64,000 nucleotides of DNA, taken from assembly GCA_963840835.1 (NCBI GenBank), contig CAWJAM010000002.1, positions 248,001 to 312,000 on the forward strand. Reading direction: 5' to 3'. Numbering within the stretch: position 1 is the stretch's first letter; each line of letters begins with the position of its first letter. Below, piece by piece: positions 41,204 to 49,550 of this stretch. Made by a program: the position numbers and the translations under genes. The notes under the pieces were generated by a model. That model worked only from the letters and a program-made list of their open reading frames with translations, was not told the origin of the DNA and ran no database searches. The DNA comes from Rubrobacter_D sp963840835. GTDB taxonomy: Bacteria; Actinomycetota; Rubrobacteria; Rubrobacterales; Rubrobacteraceae.

Positions 41204-42447
41204 CCGTCGTCCTCCCTGGCCACCGCGGCTGGTGTGCCGCCCTCACGCTCCTCGGCGGGCTTGACGGGCGGGTTCCCCCAGCGCTCGAGGAGCAGCGTCC
41301 CTCGCAGGTAGCGGACCGTCGCGGCCACGATGGCGACCACGGGCACGGCAAAGATCGCCCCTAGTATCCCGTAGAGCGCCGTTCCGGCCAGCGTGGCGAA
41401 GAGCACCACGAGAGGGTGCACTCCCACCGAGCCTCCCTGTATCCGCGGCACCAGCAGGTTGCCCTCGATCTGCTGGGCGAGGAGGAACAGTCCGGCGACG
41501 AGCAGGGCCTGCACGAAACCTCCCCCGGGGACGAAGAGCGCGACAGCGACCGCCGGTATCGCCCCGAGGAAGGCCCCCAGTACGGGAATGATCTCCGTGG
41601 TCGCCACCCAGGCCCCTATGGGGAGGGCGTACTCCCCGACGGTGAAGAACATAATCGCCCACCCGAGCACGCCCATGATCGCGCACAGCAGCAGCTGCCC
41701 CCTCAGGTACCTGACCAGCGAACGCTCGACTGCGTAGAAAAGCTCGAGGCTCTGCTCACGCACCGTCTCGGGAATGGTATTGAGCAGAGCGTTGGTGATC
41801 TTCTCCCGCTCAAGCAGCAAGTAGATGGAGATGAGCACCATCAAGAGCAGGTTGAAGATAGTCCCGAAGACCCCGAAAACCCCACCGATGACGCCCGTCG
41901 CAACGTTCGCGACCTGTTCCGCGGACGGCGCGTTCTCCCTCAGGAGTTGCAGGATTCGGTCCTGGTTCAGCTGGGCCACGTACCTGCCGACGTAGGGCAC
42001 GTTCTGGAGCCGATTGGCCAGGGCGATGACCTGGTCGACGAGATCTTGCGGGTTGCGGACCACGATCTGTACCTGTCCGACCGAGGGGACGATAATGAGA
42101 AGCAGCGTGACGACGACGACGAAGCTCAAGACCAGGAACACCCCGACAACGGCTATGACCCTCGGTATCCTCAGCCCTTCGAGGCGACGCACGAGGGGGT
42201 TGAGGGCGTAGGCCAGGACGCCGGCGGCCAGGAAGGTGAGCAGCACGCCGCCGATCTGGCGCACAAACGCAACCAGCAGCACCACCCCCGCGGCCAGCAG
42301 GATGTACTGCAGGTATGTCGAGACTACCAGTTTTCTGGCTGGCACCCGGTCTCCGATCCAATCTATACGAAGCGAAATATACCAGCCCCGGACAAAGCGG
42401 CGCGCGGGTGCCACTAGAATGCGGTGTTCGGGTTTTACACTTTGCAT
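41200..42447 (-). CDS. AI-2E family transporter
   Basis: The 415-residue protein has about eight membrane helices. Family segments are VLLTFLAAGVLAYALNPLVRRLE near the N-terminus, ISIYLLLEREKI, GVLGWAIMFFTVGEYALPIGAWVATTEIIPVLGAFLGAIPAVAVAL, and GNLLVPRIQGGSVGVHPLVVLFATLAGTALYGILGAIFAVPVVA. Members export autoinducer-2 or act as sodium/proton antiporters. ATG 42447 lies 7 nt after a minus-strand TATACA box. A second start further in is possible. Confidence 0.92.
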   Translation of the reverse strand: MQSVKPEHRILVAPARRFVRGWYISLRIDWIGDRVPARKLVVSTYLQYILLAAGVVLLVAFVRQIGGVLLTFLAAGVLAYALNPLVRRLEGLRIPRVIAVVGVFLVLSFVVVVTLLLIIVPSVGQVQIVVRNPQDLVDQVIALANRLQNVPYVGRYVAQLNQDRILQLLRENAPSAEQVANVATGVIGGVFGVFGTIFNLLLMVLISIYLLLEREKITNALLNTIPETVREQSLELFYAVERSLVRYLRGQLLLCAIMGVLGWAIMFFTVGEYALPIGAWVATTEIIPVLGAFLGAIPAVAVALFVPGGGFVQALLVAGLFLLAQQIEGNLLVPRIQGGSVGVHPLVVLFATLAGTALYGILGAIFAVPVVAIVAATVRYLRGTLLLERWGNPPVKPAEEREGGTPAAVAREDDG

Positions 42448-42462
42448 CCCTCTCTGTATAAT
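42434..42462 (+). promoter_or_regulatory. Divergent promoter with overlapping -10 boxes
   Basis: TTTACA (42434-42439), 17 bp, TATAAT (42457-42462) drive the plus-strand gene. The same region read on the minus strand gives TATACA 7 nt before the transporter ATG. The two -10 boxes share bases. Confidence 0.55.
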
Positions 42463-42473
42463 CCCCGCCCAGG

Positions 42474-43331
42474 ATGAGAGGGGGGAATGTACAGAGGGCC
42501 CAACATGTTGGGGGTAGGACGCAAGCGCCGGGCGTTCGACGGACGACCCGGTCGTCCGCGCGACCCGGCAGGGCCGGCCGCAGCGCAGGAAGCCAGGCGG
42601 GCAACTTCGTCGAGCTGCGCGAGGCCAGAAAGGCCAAGCGGGACGACGTCTACAGGAGACGGCGCCTGATGGCCGTTGCCCTGCTGGTGCTCGGCGCGGT
42701 CGCGCTGGTCTTCGCCGTGTTCGTCCAGACCAAAGCTTCGGATACCGCTGAGAGGTCGGTCCCCATCGACCCTAACAACGCCGGCCCCGACACGGTCCTC
42801 GCGCGGGCCGCCGGGGTCGACATCTCCACCCCCATCCGTCCGGCGAGCCTGACCGGGATCGGCTACCATCCAGAGGGCGAGAGCCTCGCAACGATGGAAC
42901 CACGCGGCAAGAACCTCTCGGCCAACGCGGTCGTAGGCCTCCTCTACAAGGGTGAGACTCCGGAGGAGATCCACTACTACATCATGGACGCCGCGGGAAG
43001 GGACGGACCACAGACCGGCGCCCTCGACGTCGGCGCCATGACGGGAACAACCGTCTACGCCCCCGTGACGGGCACGGTGACGGCAATCCGTCCCGACCCC
43101 ATGGTCGAGGACGCCAACGTCATCGAGATAAAACCCGACGCCGACCCCAACGTCCGCGTCAACGTCTCCCTGGTACAAAGCAACGGCGACGCCGGCGTCA
43201 ACGATTCCGTGACGGCCGGTACGACCGAACTCGGCACCGTGGCCGACTCCGCAGAGGTCCTTGACCCCCAACTCTCCTCCTACACCACCGACGCCGGCAA
43301 CCACGTCACCATCTCCATCTCGAAGACCTAG
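42474..43331 (+). CDS. Membrane-anchored protein with degenerate M23 (LytM-like) domain
   Basis: The 285 residues start with a basic, low-complexity cytoplasmic part, then one helix (RRLMAVALLVLGAVALVFAVFV, about 64-84) and an extracytoplasmic domain. The GALDVGAMTGTTVYAPVTGTVTAI stretch and GNHVTISISK end follow the beta-sandwich of M23 peptidases, but the metal ligands HxxxD and HxH are absent. Such inactive LytM domains activate amidases elsewhere. Start ATG 42474 is 11 nt after TATAAT. Confidence 0.72.
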   Translation: MRGGNVQRAQHVGGRTQAPGVRRTTRSSARPGRAGRSAGSQAGNFVELREARKAKRDDVYRRRRLMAVALLVLGAVALVFAVFVQTKASDTAERSVPIDPNNAGPDTVLARAAGVDISTPIRPASLTGIGYHPEGESLATMEPRGKNLSANAVVGLLYKGETPEEIHYYIMDAAGRDGPQTGALDVGAMTGTTVYAPVTGTVTAIRPDPMVEDANVIEIKPDADPNVRVNVSLVQSNGDAGVNDSVTAGTTELGTVADSAEVLDPQLSSYTTDAGNHVTISISKT

Positions 43332-43665
43332 GCGAGCTGCCGAAGGCAGCTCGGCACGCCTGCTTCGCAGGCTTGTCAGCACGCTCCGGCTTCGCCTCCG
43401 CTTGTCGGCACGCGTCGGGCCTAGCGCCCTCGCTTGTCAGCAACGCTTCGAGCCTTCGGCTCTCGCGGTTGGCTTTTTGGGTTCAGGCCTCGCCCTGCCG
43501 CGCACGAAGAATCGCTGCGGGCGTGGGTAGGGTTCTACGCTCAAAGCTGCGCCCCAAGACGACTTCCTGACAAGGCGCCAGAGGCGAAGCCGAAGGCGCC
43601 GTGCTGACAAGCGGAGGCCGCAGGCCGGAGCGTGCTGAAAGCGGAAGCCGAAGGCTGGAGCGTGC
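43331..43665. repeat. Long intergenic repeat R1, copy D (most diverged)
   Basis: It starts with a GAGCTGCC/GGCAGCTC hairpin, then CTTGTCAGCACGC words. The core is altered (GGCTTTTTGGGTTCAGGCC, CGCCCTGCCGCG) but keeps GCGCCCCAAGACGACTTCC, and it ends with GTGCTGACAAGCGGAGG. The conserved right end of the core marks the most constrained part of the element. Confidence 0.7.
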
Positions 43666-43703
43666 TGATACACGCTGAGCCCCCGGGGGCTCAGCGTGTA
43701 TCA
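43666..43703. repeat. 38-bp perfect palindrome overlapping the M50 promoter
   Basis: TGATACACGCTGAGCCCCC followed directly by its reverse complement. The last bases form TATCA of the -10 box TATCAT (43699-43704) of the next gene, so a cruciform or bound protein here would block that promoter. Confidence 0.7.
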
Positions 43704-43710
43704 TACGCCT

Positions 43711-44346
43711 ATGTTCTTGTACTTCTTTCAGGATAACCCGTCCGTCGCTGTGGCCTTCCTGCTGGGGCTGGTCATCGGCATAACGGTGCACGAGGCGTCC
43801 CACGCGGCCTCGGCCTACCTCCTTGGCGACGACACGGCCTATCGCGATGGGAGGATAACCCTCAACCCCATCTCGCACCTCGATGTGCTGGGAAGCCTGA
43901 TGTTACTAATGGCGGGATTCGGTTGGGGCAAGCCCACACCGGTGGTGCCTTCCAAGCTGAGGGGTGGGGTTTTCGGGCCCGTCGCCGTCGCGCTCGCCGG
44001 CCCAGTCTCGAACCTCCTGATCGTGGCCATCTGCGCCGCCCTGTACCTGCTGCCACCCCTCCAGAGCGGCTACCTGCAGATTATTGTGTTGATGGTAGCT
44101 TTTACGAACGCCTTGCTCTTCGTCTTCAACCTGATCCCAATACCCCCACTCGACGGCTCGAAGGTGATCTTCCCTTTCCTGCCCCGCGCCCTGGACGGCT
44201 TCGTAATGTTCATGAACCAGTACGGACCCATGATCTTGCTCGGCCTGATCCTGATCTCGTTCGTAACCAACTACCCCATCTTCAGCATCCTCCTCGCCCC
44301 CGTAAAGCCACTCCTGGCCTTCTTCGGACTACCCTCGTTCATCTGA
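43711..44346 (+). CDS. Site-2-protease-like membrane metalloprotease (M50 family)
   Basis: ATG 43711 lies 6 nt after TATCAT, so it is leaderless. The 211-residue protein has about six helices, the zinc motif HEASH (VHEASHAASAYLLGD) and the later LIPIPPLDGSKV loop, which carries the third zinc ligand as in this FtsRYxx branch. GPVAVALAGPVSN is also typical. Substrates of such small M50 proteins are unknown; the family cleaves within membranes. Confidence 0.9.
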   Translation: MFLYFFQDNPSVAVAFLLGLVIGITVHEASHAASAYLLGDDTAYRDGRITLNPISHLDVLGSLMLLMAGFGWGKPTPVVPSKLRGGVFGPVAVALAGPVSNLLIVAICAALYLLPPLQSGYLQIIVLMVAFTNALLFVFNLIPIPPLDGSKVIFPFLPRALDGFVMFMNQYGPMILLGLILISFVTNYPIFSILLAPVKPLLAFFGLPSFI

Positions 44347-44350
44347 GCTA

Positions 44351-44424
44351 GACAGCACGCTCTAGCCTTCGGCTTGCGCTTGTCAGCAACGCTTCGGCCT
44401 TCGCTTTCAGCTTTTTTGGTTCCC
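44351..44424. repeat. Fragment of repeat R1 (copy E)
   Basis: CAGCACGCT, CTTGTCAGCAACGC and CGCTTTCAGCTTTTTTGG are present, then the sequence leaves the element after 74 bp. The break lies about 50 bp before the tRNA scar. Confidence 0.6.
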
Positions 44425-44471
44425 TCTCGTTTACGTTACCGTTTTACTTGCAAACTGCCACATTTTCCGAG

Positions 44472-44509
44472 TGGAGCCGAGGGGATTCGAACCCCTGACT
44501 TTCCAAGAC
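44472..44509 (-). pseudogene. tRNA 3'-end fragment (integration scar)
   Basis: On the minus strand the DNA gives a T-arm (AGGGG-TTCGAAT-CCCCT), the acceptor strand CGGCTCC and a discriminator A. Upstream of the variable loop the tRNA is missing. tRNA 3' ends are common attachment sites and an integrase tail adjoins, so this is taken as an att remnant, not a gene. Confidence 0.75.
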
Positions 44510-44639
44510 CGTCAACCCCAAGATCGTTTCGGAGATGCTTGGTCACGCCAGCATAGCGATCACCCTGGACACCTACTCGCACGTGCTGCCCAACATGCAG
44601 GACAGTGCGGCCCGCGCCCTTGAGGAGACGCTGCGGTAG
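44505..44639 (+). pseudogene. C-terminal fragment of a tyrosine recombinase
   Basis: The 44 codons read VNPKIVSEMLGHASIAITLDTYSHVLPNMQ, the end of a phage-type integrase including the LGH motif and the catalytic Tyr (DTYSH). Everything before is gone; the frame runs straight out of the tRNA fragment. It is not the missing tail of the 26742-27827 integrase, because that one keeps its own distal end in another frame. Confidence 0.85.
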
Positions 44640-44728
44640 CCTGCGTTAACCAAGACCTCCTTCGCAAACCCATCCTGGCGATCTTCGCAGTTCGATCATC
44701 AGGCGCCTCCGATGCTCGCGTGAAGCAT

Positions 44729-46183
44729 CTAATGGTGCCTGACCGTGCAACGGCAGGTTGCCGCTAGACGGAGCCAAGGCTTTACACTCTGATGAGTTCT
44801 GGACATGCTGGGATTCGACTCTACCTCTTGTTGAATATGCCGGCCAACGACGCGAGCAGTAGCGGGACCACCAACCACCCGAGAACCCTCAACCTTTTCC
44901 AGCGCATTGGGCTGCAAGAAGTAGCCGAAACCGACCACGAGAACGATCGCAGCGGCCAAGAATAGTCGTCCAATCTTTAAGCCGTATCCCGTACAATGAT
45001 CCAGAGCAGAATCGGAGAGCCAACGTGACCAAGGCCACACATCTTCATGGTGCTCCGGCTCGATAGCTTCCCCGGAGGCACGACGTTTTAGGCGGAAGAC
45101 CTTCTGGGCGTTCTTCCGACTGCGACGTCGCCCTTCACGATACACTTCTCTCGCTTTGTTTTCGTCTCCGCTGCGGATGTAGTTCTGTTCCAGTTGCAGG
45201 TACGGGTCCATGCTGAACTTCCGGAGATCCACTATCTCGGCCAGCACCGCGCATGGCTTGCCGTTGTCGGGAAAGTTTCGGAGCTCGAAACCCGCGTGGC
45301 TCTCGAAGTTGAATTCACGCAGATCGACGCTGTGTCGCTCGAACAACGGATTCCTGAAGCGTAGTCGTCCGGTCCTTGCGCCGTAGAAGCTGGCGTTCTT
45401 GCAGAAAGTCGCCCCGTTCAGGTTGAGCGTGTCGGAGATCCTGGTCCCTTTCAGCGTCACGTGCCTCATGAACCGGGCATCCTGAAAGATCAAACTGGAG
45501 CGATAGTCCGAGTACTTGAAGCCGATGTTGCACTCGCTGAGTTGCTCAGCGGGCAGATCCTCGCTCTCCAGCCACAGAAAATGAGCACCCTTGAAGACGG
45601 CATCGCCCGTGCATCTCACGCCGTTGAAGCTTGCCGCCCCCTTGAAGGTCGCACCGAGTGCGTTCAGGTACCCGAACGAGGCGTCCGTAAAGTCTACTGG
45701 GACTGTTTTCTCGACCTCTGCGGCGAGTGTCCCTATCTTGTCGTTCAACAACTCGTGCTGCTCGAACCTGGTTTCTTGAAAGGAGGCTCTCGCCGCGCAC
45801 TCGATACCCCTGAAACTCACCGCACCAAGGAACTTGGCCCCGTCACATTCCAGGGACTTGAACGAAGCAACCGTGAAATCGGCCGGGGGCCTTTGGAGAC
45901 CATTGTCGTGTGTCTCGTCTACGAACGGGTCTTTCCTCAGAAAACGGGCGGTCTTGAAGGTGGCAACGGTGCAATCGACGAGGTTGAAGCTGACGCCACC
46001 GCCGAAGGACGCCCCGGTGAAATCCATACCTCCCGAGAACGACGAACCCGTAAAGTCGACCGGAGGCCTCTCAAGGAGAGACCCGTACGCCTTGTTTCTG
46101 AGCGGCTCGTTTCTCAGAAAGCGGGCGCCCCTGAAAAGCGCATACCCTTCGCACTGAAGACCCCTGAAGTGGGCCACCTCCAC
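44729..46183 (-). CDS. Pentapeptide-repeat-like membrane protein
   Basis: The 484 residues contain many degenerate five-residue repeats centred on Phe (DFTGSSF, DFTGASF, VSFNLVDC, ATFKTARF, ASFQETRF, ALGATFKGAASFNGVRC), forming a quadrilateral beta-helix over about residues 1-290. A helical linker (EQNYIRSGDENKAREVYREGRRR) and one membrane helix (about 415-435, IGRLFLAAAIVLVVGFGYFL) follow. The tail after it looks compositionally odd, and the N-terminus may be shortened by an upstream frameshift. Function is unknown; some relatives end in an ion-channel domain. Confidence 0.72.
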   Translation of the reverse strand: MEVAHFRGLQCEGYALFRGARFLRNEPLRNKAYGSLLERPPVDFTGSSFSGGMDFTGASFGGGVSFNLVDCTVATFKTARFLRKDPFVDETHDNGLQRPPADFTVASFKSLECDGAKFLGAVSFRGIECAARASFQETRFEQHELLNDKIGTLAAEVEKTVPVDFTDASFGYLNALGATFKGAASFNGVRCTGDAVFKGAHFLWLESEDLPAEQLSECNIGFKYSDYRSSLIFQDARFMRHVTLKGTRISDTLNLNGATFCKNASFYGARTGRLRFRNPLFERHSVDLREFNFESHAGFELRNFPDNGKPCAVLAEIVDLRKFSMDPYLQLEQNYIRSGDENKAREVYREGRRRSRKNAQKVFRLKRRASGEAIEPEHHEDVWPWSRWLSDSALDHCTGYGLKIGRLFLAAAIVLVVGFGYFLQPNALEKVEGSRVVGGPATARVVGRHIQQEVESNPSMSRTHQSVKPWLRLAATCRCTVRHH

Positions 46184-46380
46184 AAGAAACTTGCTCCAGC
46201 TTCTCGACCAGGGTACTTGCTTGTATCCTGGACAGCAGGTTGTTTCGCCCCATGCCCTATCACCTTCAGAAACCCTTCTTGCCTATACCCCTGAATACGA
46301 CAGCTGCGACGTAGCCTAAGCGCGCATCGCCTTGGAGGCAAATCGGCGACAGGATGTAGGCAGGGGAGGCAACGTTGCCT

Positions 46381-46605
46381 CTACTCGCTCTGTTCGAGAA
46401 ACCGCTCTGCGGCGTCTCGTCCAGATTCGTACAATTCGCTCTTGCGTTTCTTCGATAATTGGAACTCCGTGGTGCCCACCCCCTTGGTGTGGATGTCGAT
46501 CGTCTTGTCGAACCCTTCTTGCTGCTGCTTGTCCTTGGCCTCAATGTACCGGCGCAACTCTCGTGCACCTCCGTGAATTGAGGCTCCCCGGCCCCTTGTG
46601 CCCAC
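46381..46605 (-). pseudogene. C-terminal fragment of a patatin-like phospholipase
   Basis: About 40 residues (TIDIHTKGVGTTEFQLSKKRKSELYESGRDAAERFL) resemble the end of bacterial patatin-like phospholipases. The catalytic GxSxG and DG motifs are not present in any frame upstream. The resemblance is from memory, so confidence is limited. Confidence 0.45.
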
Positions 46606-46606
46606 T

Positions 46607-47248
46607 CTAGACGATCAGGGTTATCAGCCCTGCGCCCACTAGGGCCCCCGCCCATGCTAGGTCGAGGTCAAACCAGGAGCGCTTGAGTATCGCCACGCCG
46701 AACTTCTCGTAGACCACGAGGGCTACCAGGCCCATCACCGCGAACATCGCCAGGGTGTGAACCCCGACCACCGCAAGGTCCGCGAGCACCGTCGCGGAAC
46801 CGCTCGTGGACGCGTGATCTGCGTGGGCGCCGTGGGTGCCATGGGCGGCGCTCGCGGACGGGATCCCCAACAGCACAGGGACCAGCATGAGGCCCGCGCC
46901 GTGGGCGCTCGCCATCAGAAACGACCACGCCGTCAGGTCCCCGAAGCCGACCCGCCCGCCGACCCAGCGCGGGTGCCCGCGCACGATGAGCTTATAAACG
47001 CCGAAGAGGATGAGCAAGCCCGCGCACGCGTAGCGCAACGCATCGAGCGGGACTACGACCTGGGCCACCCCGACGACCAGCACCGCCAGAGAGACGGCGA
47101 CGGCGTGCCCCAGGGCGATGGGTGGGAGGGCTTGCAGGACGGCGCCTCGCTGCCGCTCCTGCAAGCCCAGGCCCACCGCCAATAGCCACCCCATGGCCGG
47201 ATTGAGGCCGTGGTAGGCTCCTAGCAAGGCCGGTACAAGCCAGGGCAA
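46607..47248 (-). CDS. Six-helix membrane protein with histidine-rich loop (possible metal transporter)
   Basis: The 213-residue protein opens LVPALLGAYHGLNPAMGWLLAVGLGLQER and has about six membrane helices. A loop near residues 133-148 reads AAHGTHGAHADHA, a probable metal-binding stretch. The layout recalls HupE/UreH-type nickel/cobalt permeases, but their signature motifs are not exact. A pair of TTCATCG repeats about 90 bp upstream, oriented with the gene, suggests regulated expression. Confidence 0.7.
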   Translation of the reverse strand: MPWLVPALLGAYHGLNPAMGWLLAVGLGLQERQRGAVLQALPPIALGHAVAVSLAVLVVGVAQVVVPLDALRYACAGLLILFGVYKLIVRGHPRWVGGRVGFGDLTAWSFLMASAHGAGLMLVPVLLGIPSASAAHGTHGAHADHASTSGSATVLADLAVVGVHTLAMFAVMGLVALVVYEKFGVAILKRSWFDLDLAWAGALVGAGLITLIV

Positions 47249-47334
47249 GGTCTCGCTTGCGGTGTTCAGATCGCCACTCGCTTTCCGATCGGCTTAGGGC
47301 TTATCCCCGAACTCCGGGACATGAGAGCATAGGA

Positions 47335-47352
47335 CGATGAATTGCCGATGAA
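47335..47352 (-). promoter_or_regulatory. PHO-box-like direct repeat (two TTCATCG, 11-bp period)
   Basis: CGATGAA at 47335-47341 and 47346-47352 (TTCATCG on the minus strand), 11 bp apart, upstream of and directed toward the 46607-47248 gene. Confidence 0.5.
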
Positions 47353-47470
47353 TCCGGGACAGACTTGCTGCTTTTCGCGCGTACTTACTTGATCATCGCC
47401 GGGTTGTCAGCGATGCCCGGGCGGACTAAGGCGCTCCCATCGGGTCGTCTCGCGTAAAGGTCCGGTTAAA

Positions 47471-47488
47471 TTCATCGCCCTTTCATCG
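47471..47488 (+). promoter_or_regulatory. PHO-box-like direct repeat upstream of the phosphatase-family gene
   Basis: TTCATCG at 47471-47477 and 47482-47488, period 11, about 55 bp before the ATG at 47542 and in its direction. Confidence 0.5.
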
Positions 47489-47541
47489 CCGGGTGCTTGG
47501 ATGCACGGGACCGTACAACCCACGGACCCACGGGAGAGCAC

Positions 47542-48540
47542 ATGACCGAGTTTGGCGCCATGACCTGGAACGTAGAGAACCTGTTCCGCCCCACCCTTGA
47601 GGCGGAGGACGCCGAGCGAGAACGGTACCAACGCAAACTGGGGTTGCTAGCCGAGGTCATCGGCCGACTCGCCCCCGACGTGGTGGCGTTGCAGGAGGTT
47701 GGCGGCGAGGAGCCCGTCGAGGACCTTCAAGGAGCCCTCGACGGGACCTACCCGCACCGCGCCGTCTCGGTCTTCCCCGACGGGCGCGGCATTCGCGTGG
47801 CGTTCCTCTCCAAGCACGCCGTGGCAGACCGAGAGGACGTGGTCGAGTTCCCTGAGGGTCCGGCGCTCGACATCCACGACATCACCGCAGAAGGGGGGAC
47901 CGAGCCCGTCGAGCGCATGAGCCGCGGCGCCCTGCGCGTCCGCGTGGCCAAGGAAGGGCTGACGGTGGACCTGATCTCCGCGCACCTTAAGTCCAAGCTG
48001 CTCTCCTTCCCGCGCCCCTTTGGGACGAGCTTCACGCCCCGAAACGAAGGGGAGCGGGCCCAGGTCGCGGGCATCGCCCTGATGAAGCGCATGGCCGAGG
48101 CGGTGACGTTGCGCATAAGTGCGAACGGCCTACTCGAGGGCAGCGACGGTACCCCCTTGATCGTGCTCGGGGACCTCAACGACGTCCCCGAGGCGCAGAC
48201 CTCCCTTATCCTCAACGGACCGCCGGGCAGCGAGATCGGTACCCTTGGGTTCGACAGTCCCGACAAAGGGGACGACGCGCGCCTCTTCAACCTCGCCCCG
48301 TTGATCCCGCAGGAGAGGCGGTTCTCGCGAGTTCACAATGGACGCGGCGAGTTGCTGGACCAAATCCTTGCCTCCGCGGAACTCTTCCCAGTCGGGGAGG
48401 ACGGCAAGCGGCGGGTACCCGACGCCGACAGCCACGTAGACTTCCGGGAGCGTCTTCCCTCCATCACAGACAACCCCGGTGAGCGGGAGGAGGACGTGGC
48501 CCCGGACCACGCGCCCGTGATGGCGACGTTCGACCTGTAG
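47542..48540 (+). CDS. Endonuclease/exonuclease/phosphatase family protein
   Basis: The 332-residue protein opens MTWNVENLF, followed by DVVALQEVGG (metal Glu), a middle ISAHLKSK (His), IVLGDLNDVPEA (Asp/Asn) and a final EEDVAPDHAPVMATF (DH pair): the full DNase-I-like fold. ATG 47542 follows GGGAGAG. There is no signal peptide. The PHO-box-like repeats upstream suggest a part in phosphate scavenging from nucleic acids or phosphodiesters; that is inference. Confidence 0.9.
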   Translation: MTEFGAMTWNVENLFRPTLEAEDAERERYQRKLGLLAEVIGRLAPDVVALQEVGGEEPVEDLQGALDGTYPHRAVSVFPDGRGIRVAFLSKHAVADREDVVEFPEGPALDIHDITAEGGTEPVERMSRGALRVRVAKEGLTVDLISAHLKSKLLSFPRPFGTSFTPRNEGERAQVAGIALMKRMAEAVTLRISANGLLEGSDGTPLIVLGDLNDVPEAQTSLILNGPPGSEIGTLGFDSPDKGDDARLFNLAPLIPQERRFSRVHNGRGELLDQILASAELFPVGEDGKRRVPDADSHVDFRERLPSITDNPGEREEDVAPDHAPVMATFDL

Positions 48541-48691
48541 GGTGGGTGTCGCCCTCGACGCGCTAACCCAGAAGCACCCCGTTTCCAGGGCTGGTTCCGC
48601 GCCGTGTTGGTAGATGGATGTGCTTGGCTAGGTTTGTCTAAGCGCCGAGATTCAGACACGCAGACTGACCGGTTGGAGCTCGTTCCGCGTG

Positions 48692-49470
48692 TCAGCGGAC
48701 CTTGAGCTCCACCTTGCGGAGTCCTTCTCCGTCCTTCACCAGCAACTTCTCGAGCATGCCGTCGGGGACGGTAAGGTCTAAGAAGTCGAAGACCACCACC
48801 CATTGGTAGTGCCAGCGAACTATCCTCTGCGCCTCTTTGAAGAGGTCGTCGCCCCTCAGACGCGGTCGGTTCCGGCGCACCCGGTCGACCACCTTGTTGT
48901 GGAACTTGACGAACAGCAGGTGCAGCTGGGAGACGAAGGTATTCTCGTCGTTACGCGGATCGCCGATGAGCGCCCTCTGCTGCGGACCGGTCGGATCCCG
49001 AAAGTCGTTGCGCGGCAGGTCGTGCTGGTTCTCCTCCCTTTGGCCCTCGTTGTTGATGACCCTCCCCAGGAGCAGCTTCGCCCCGTCCCGGTCGGCCTGG
49101 TCGTAGAGAAAAGGCGTCTCCACGGGTCCGCGCCCGTAGAGCGAGTCGAGATCGAAGCGCGGGGTGCGGAAGTTTACGAGCCCCTCGGGGTCGTTCATCC
49201 GCTGGAGGCTGGAGCTTACGTCGTGGGTAATGTCGTGGTCCACGAACTGCCCCAGGTAGGTGAACCCAGCCGGGATATTCGGGTTGTCGGTTGGCCTCCT
49301 CTGAGTCATGCTGTCCGCGAGTTCGCGCAGGTCGTCTTCCTTGACGGCGAAGACCGGCAGCCTCCGGAACATCCGCCCGAACCTGCCTTCGAACGAAGGC
49401 CCCTGGGGGCCGCCGCGATCCCCGCCGAAAGCCCGCGCGTCCTAGACCCGTGGTGTCGCTCCATGCTCGT
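48692..49470 (-). pseudogene. Haem peroxidase (animal-type family), truncated at both ends
   Basis: The readable core (from about 49372) has GFTYLGQFVDHDITHD, FDLDSLYGRGP, DPRNDENTFVSQLHLLFVKFHNKVVDRV and IVRWHYQWVV, matching bacterial members of the animal haem peroxidase family. The protein stops after 226 residues, less than half the usual length, missing the proximal-His region. At the 5' end, an ATG (49466-49464) followed by HHGSRTRG is in one frame and FGGDRGGPQGPSFEGRFGRMF in another behind a TAG, so a frameshift exists there. It carries four upstream TTCATCG repeats. Confidence 0.75.
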
Positions 49471-49550
49471 TCCTCCATATCGTTGGCAGAGCGTCGAAGC
49501 TCTGCCATTGATCTGTTAGGCCGACTACGGTAACGGTACGGTAAGAGCGG

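Noticed and set aside
41416..42417. A 333-codon plus-strand frame
   Set aside because: Antisense shadow of the AI-2E transporter, with no recognisable domain and a biased Glu/Gln/Asp composition.
44472..44509. A functional tRNA gene
   Set aside because: Only the T-arm and acceptor 3' strand exist; D-arm and anticodon arm are missing.
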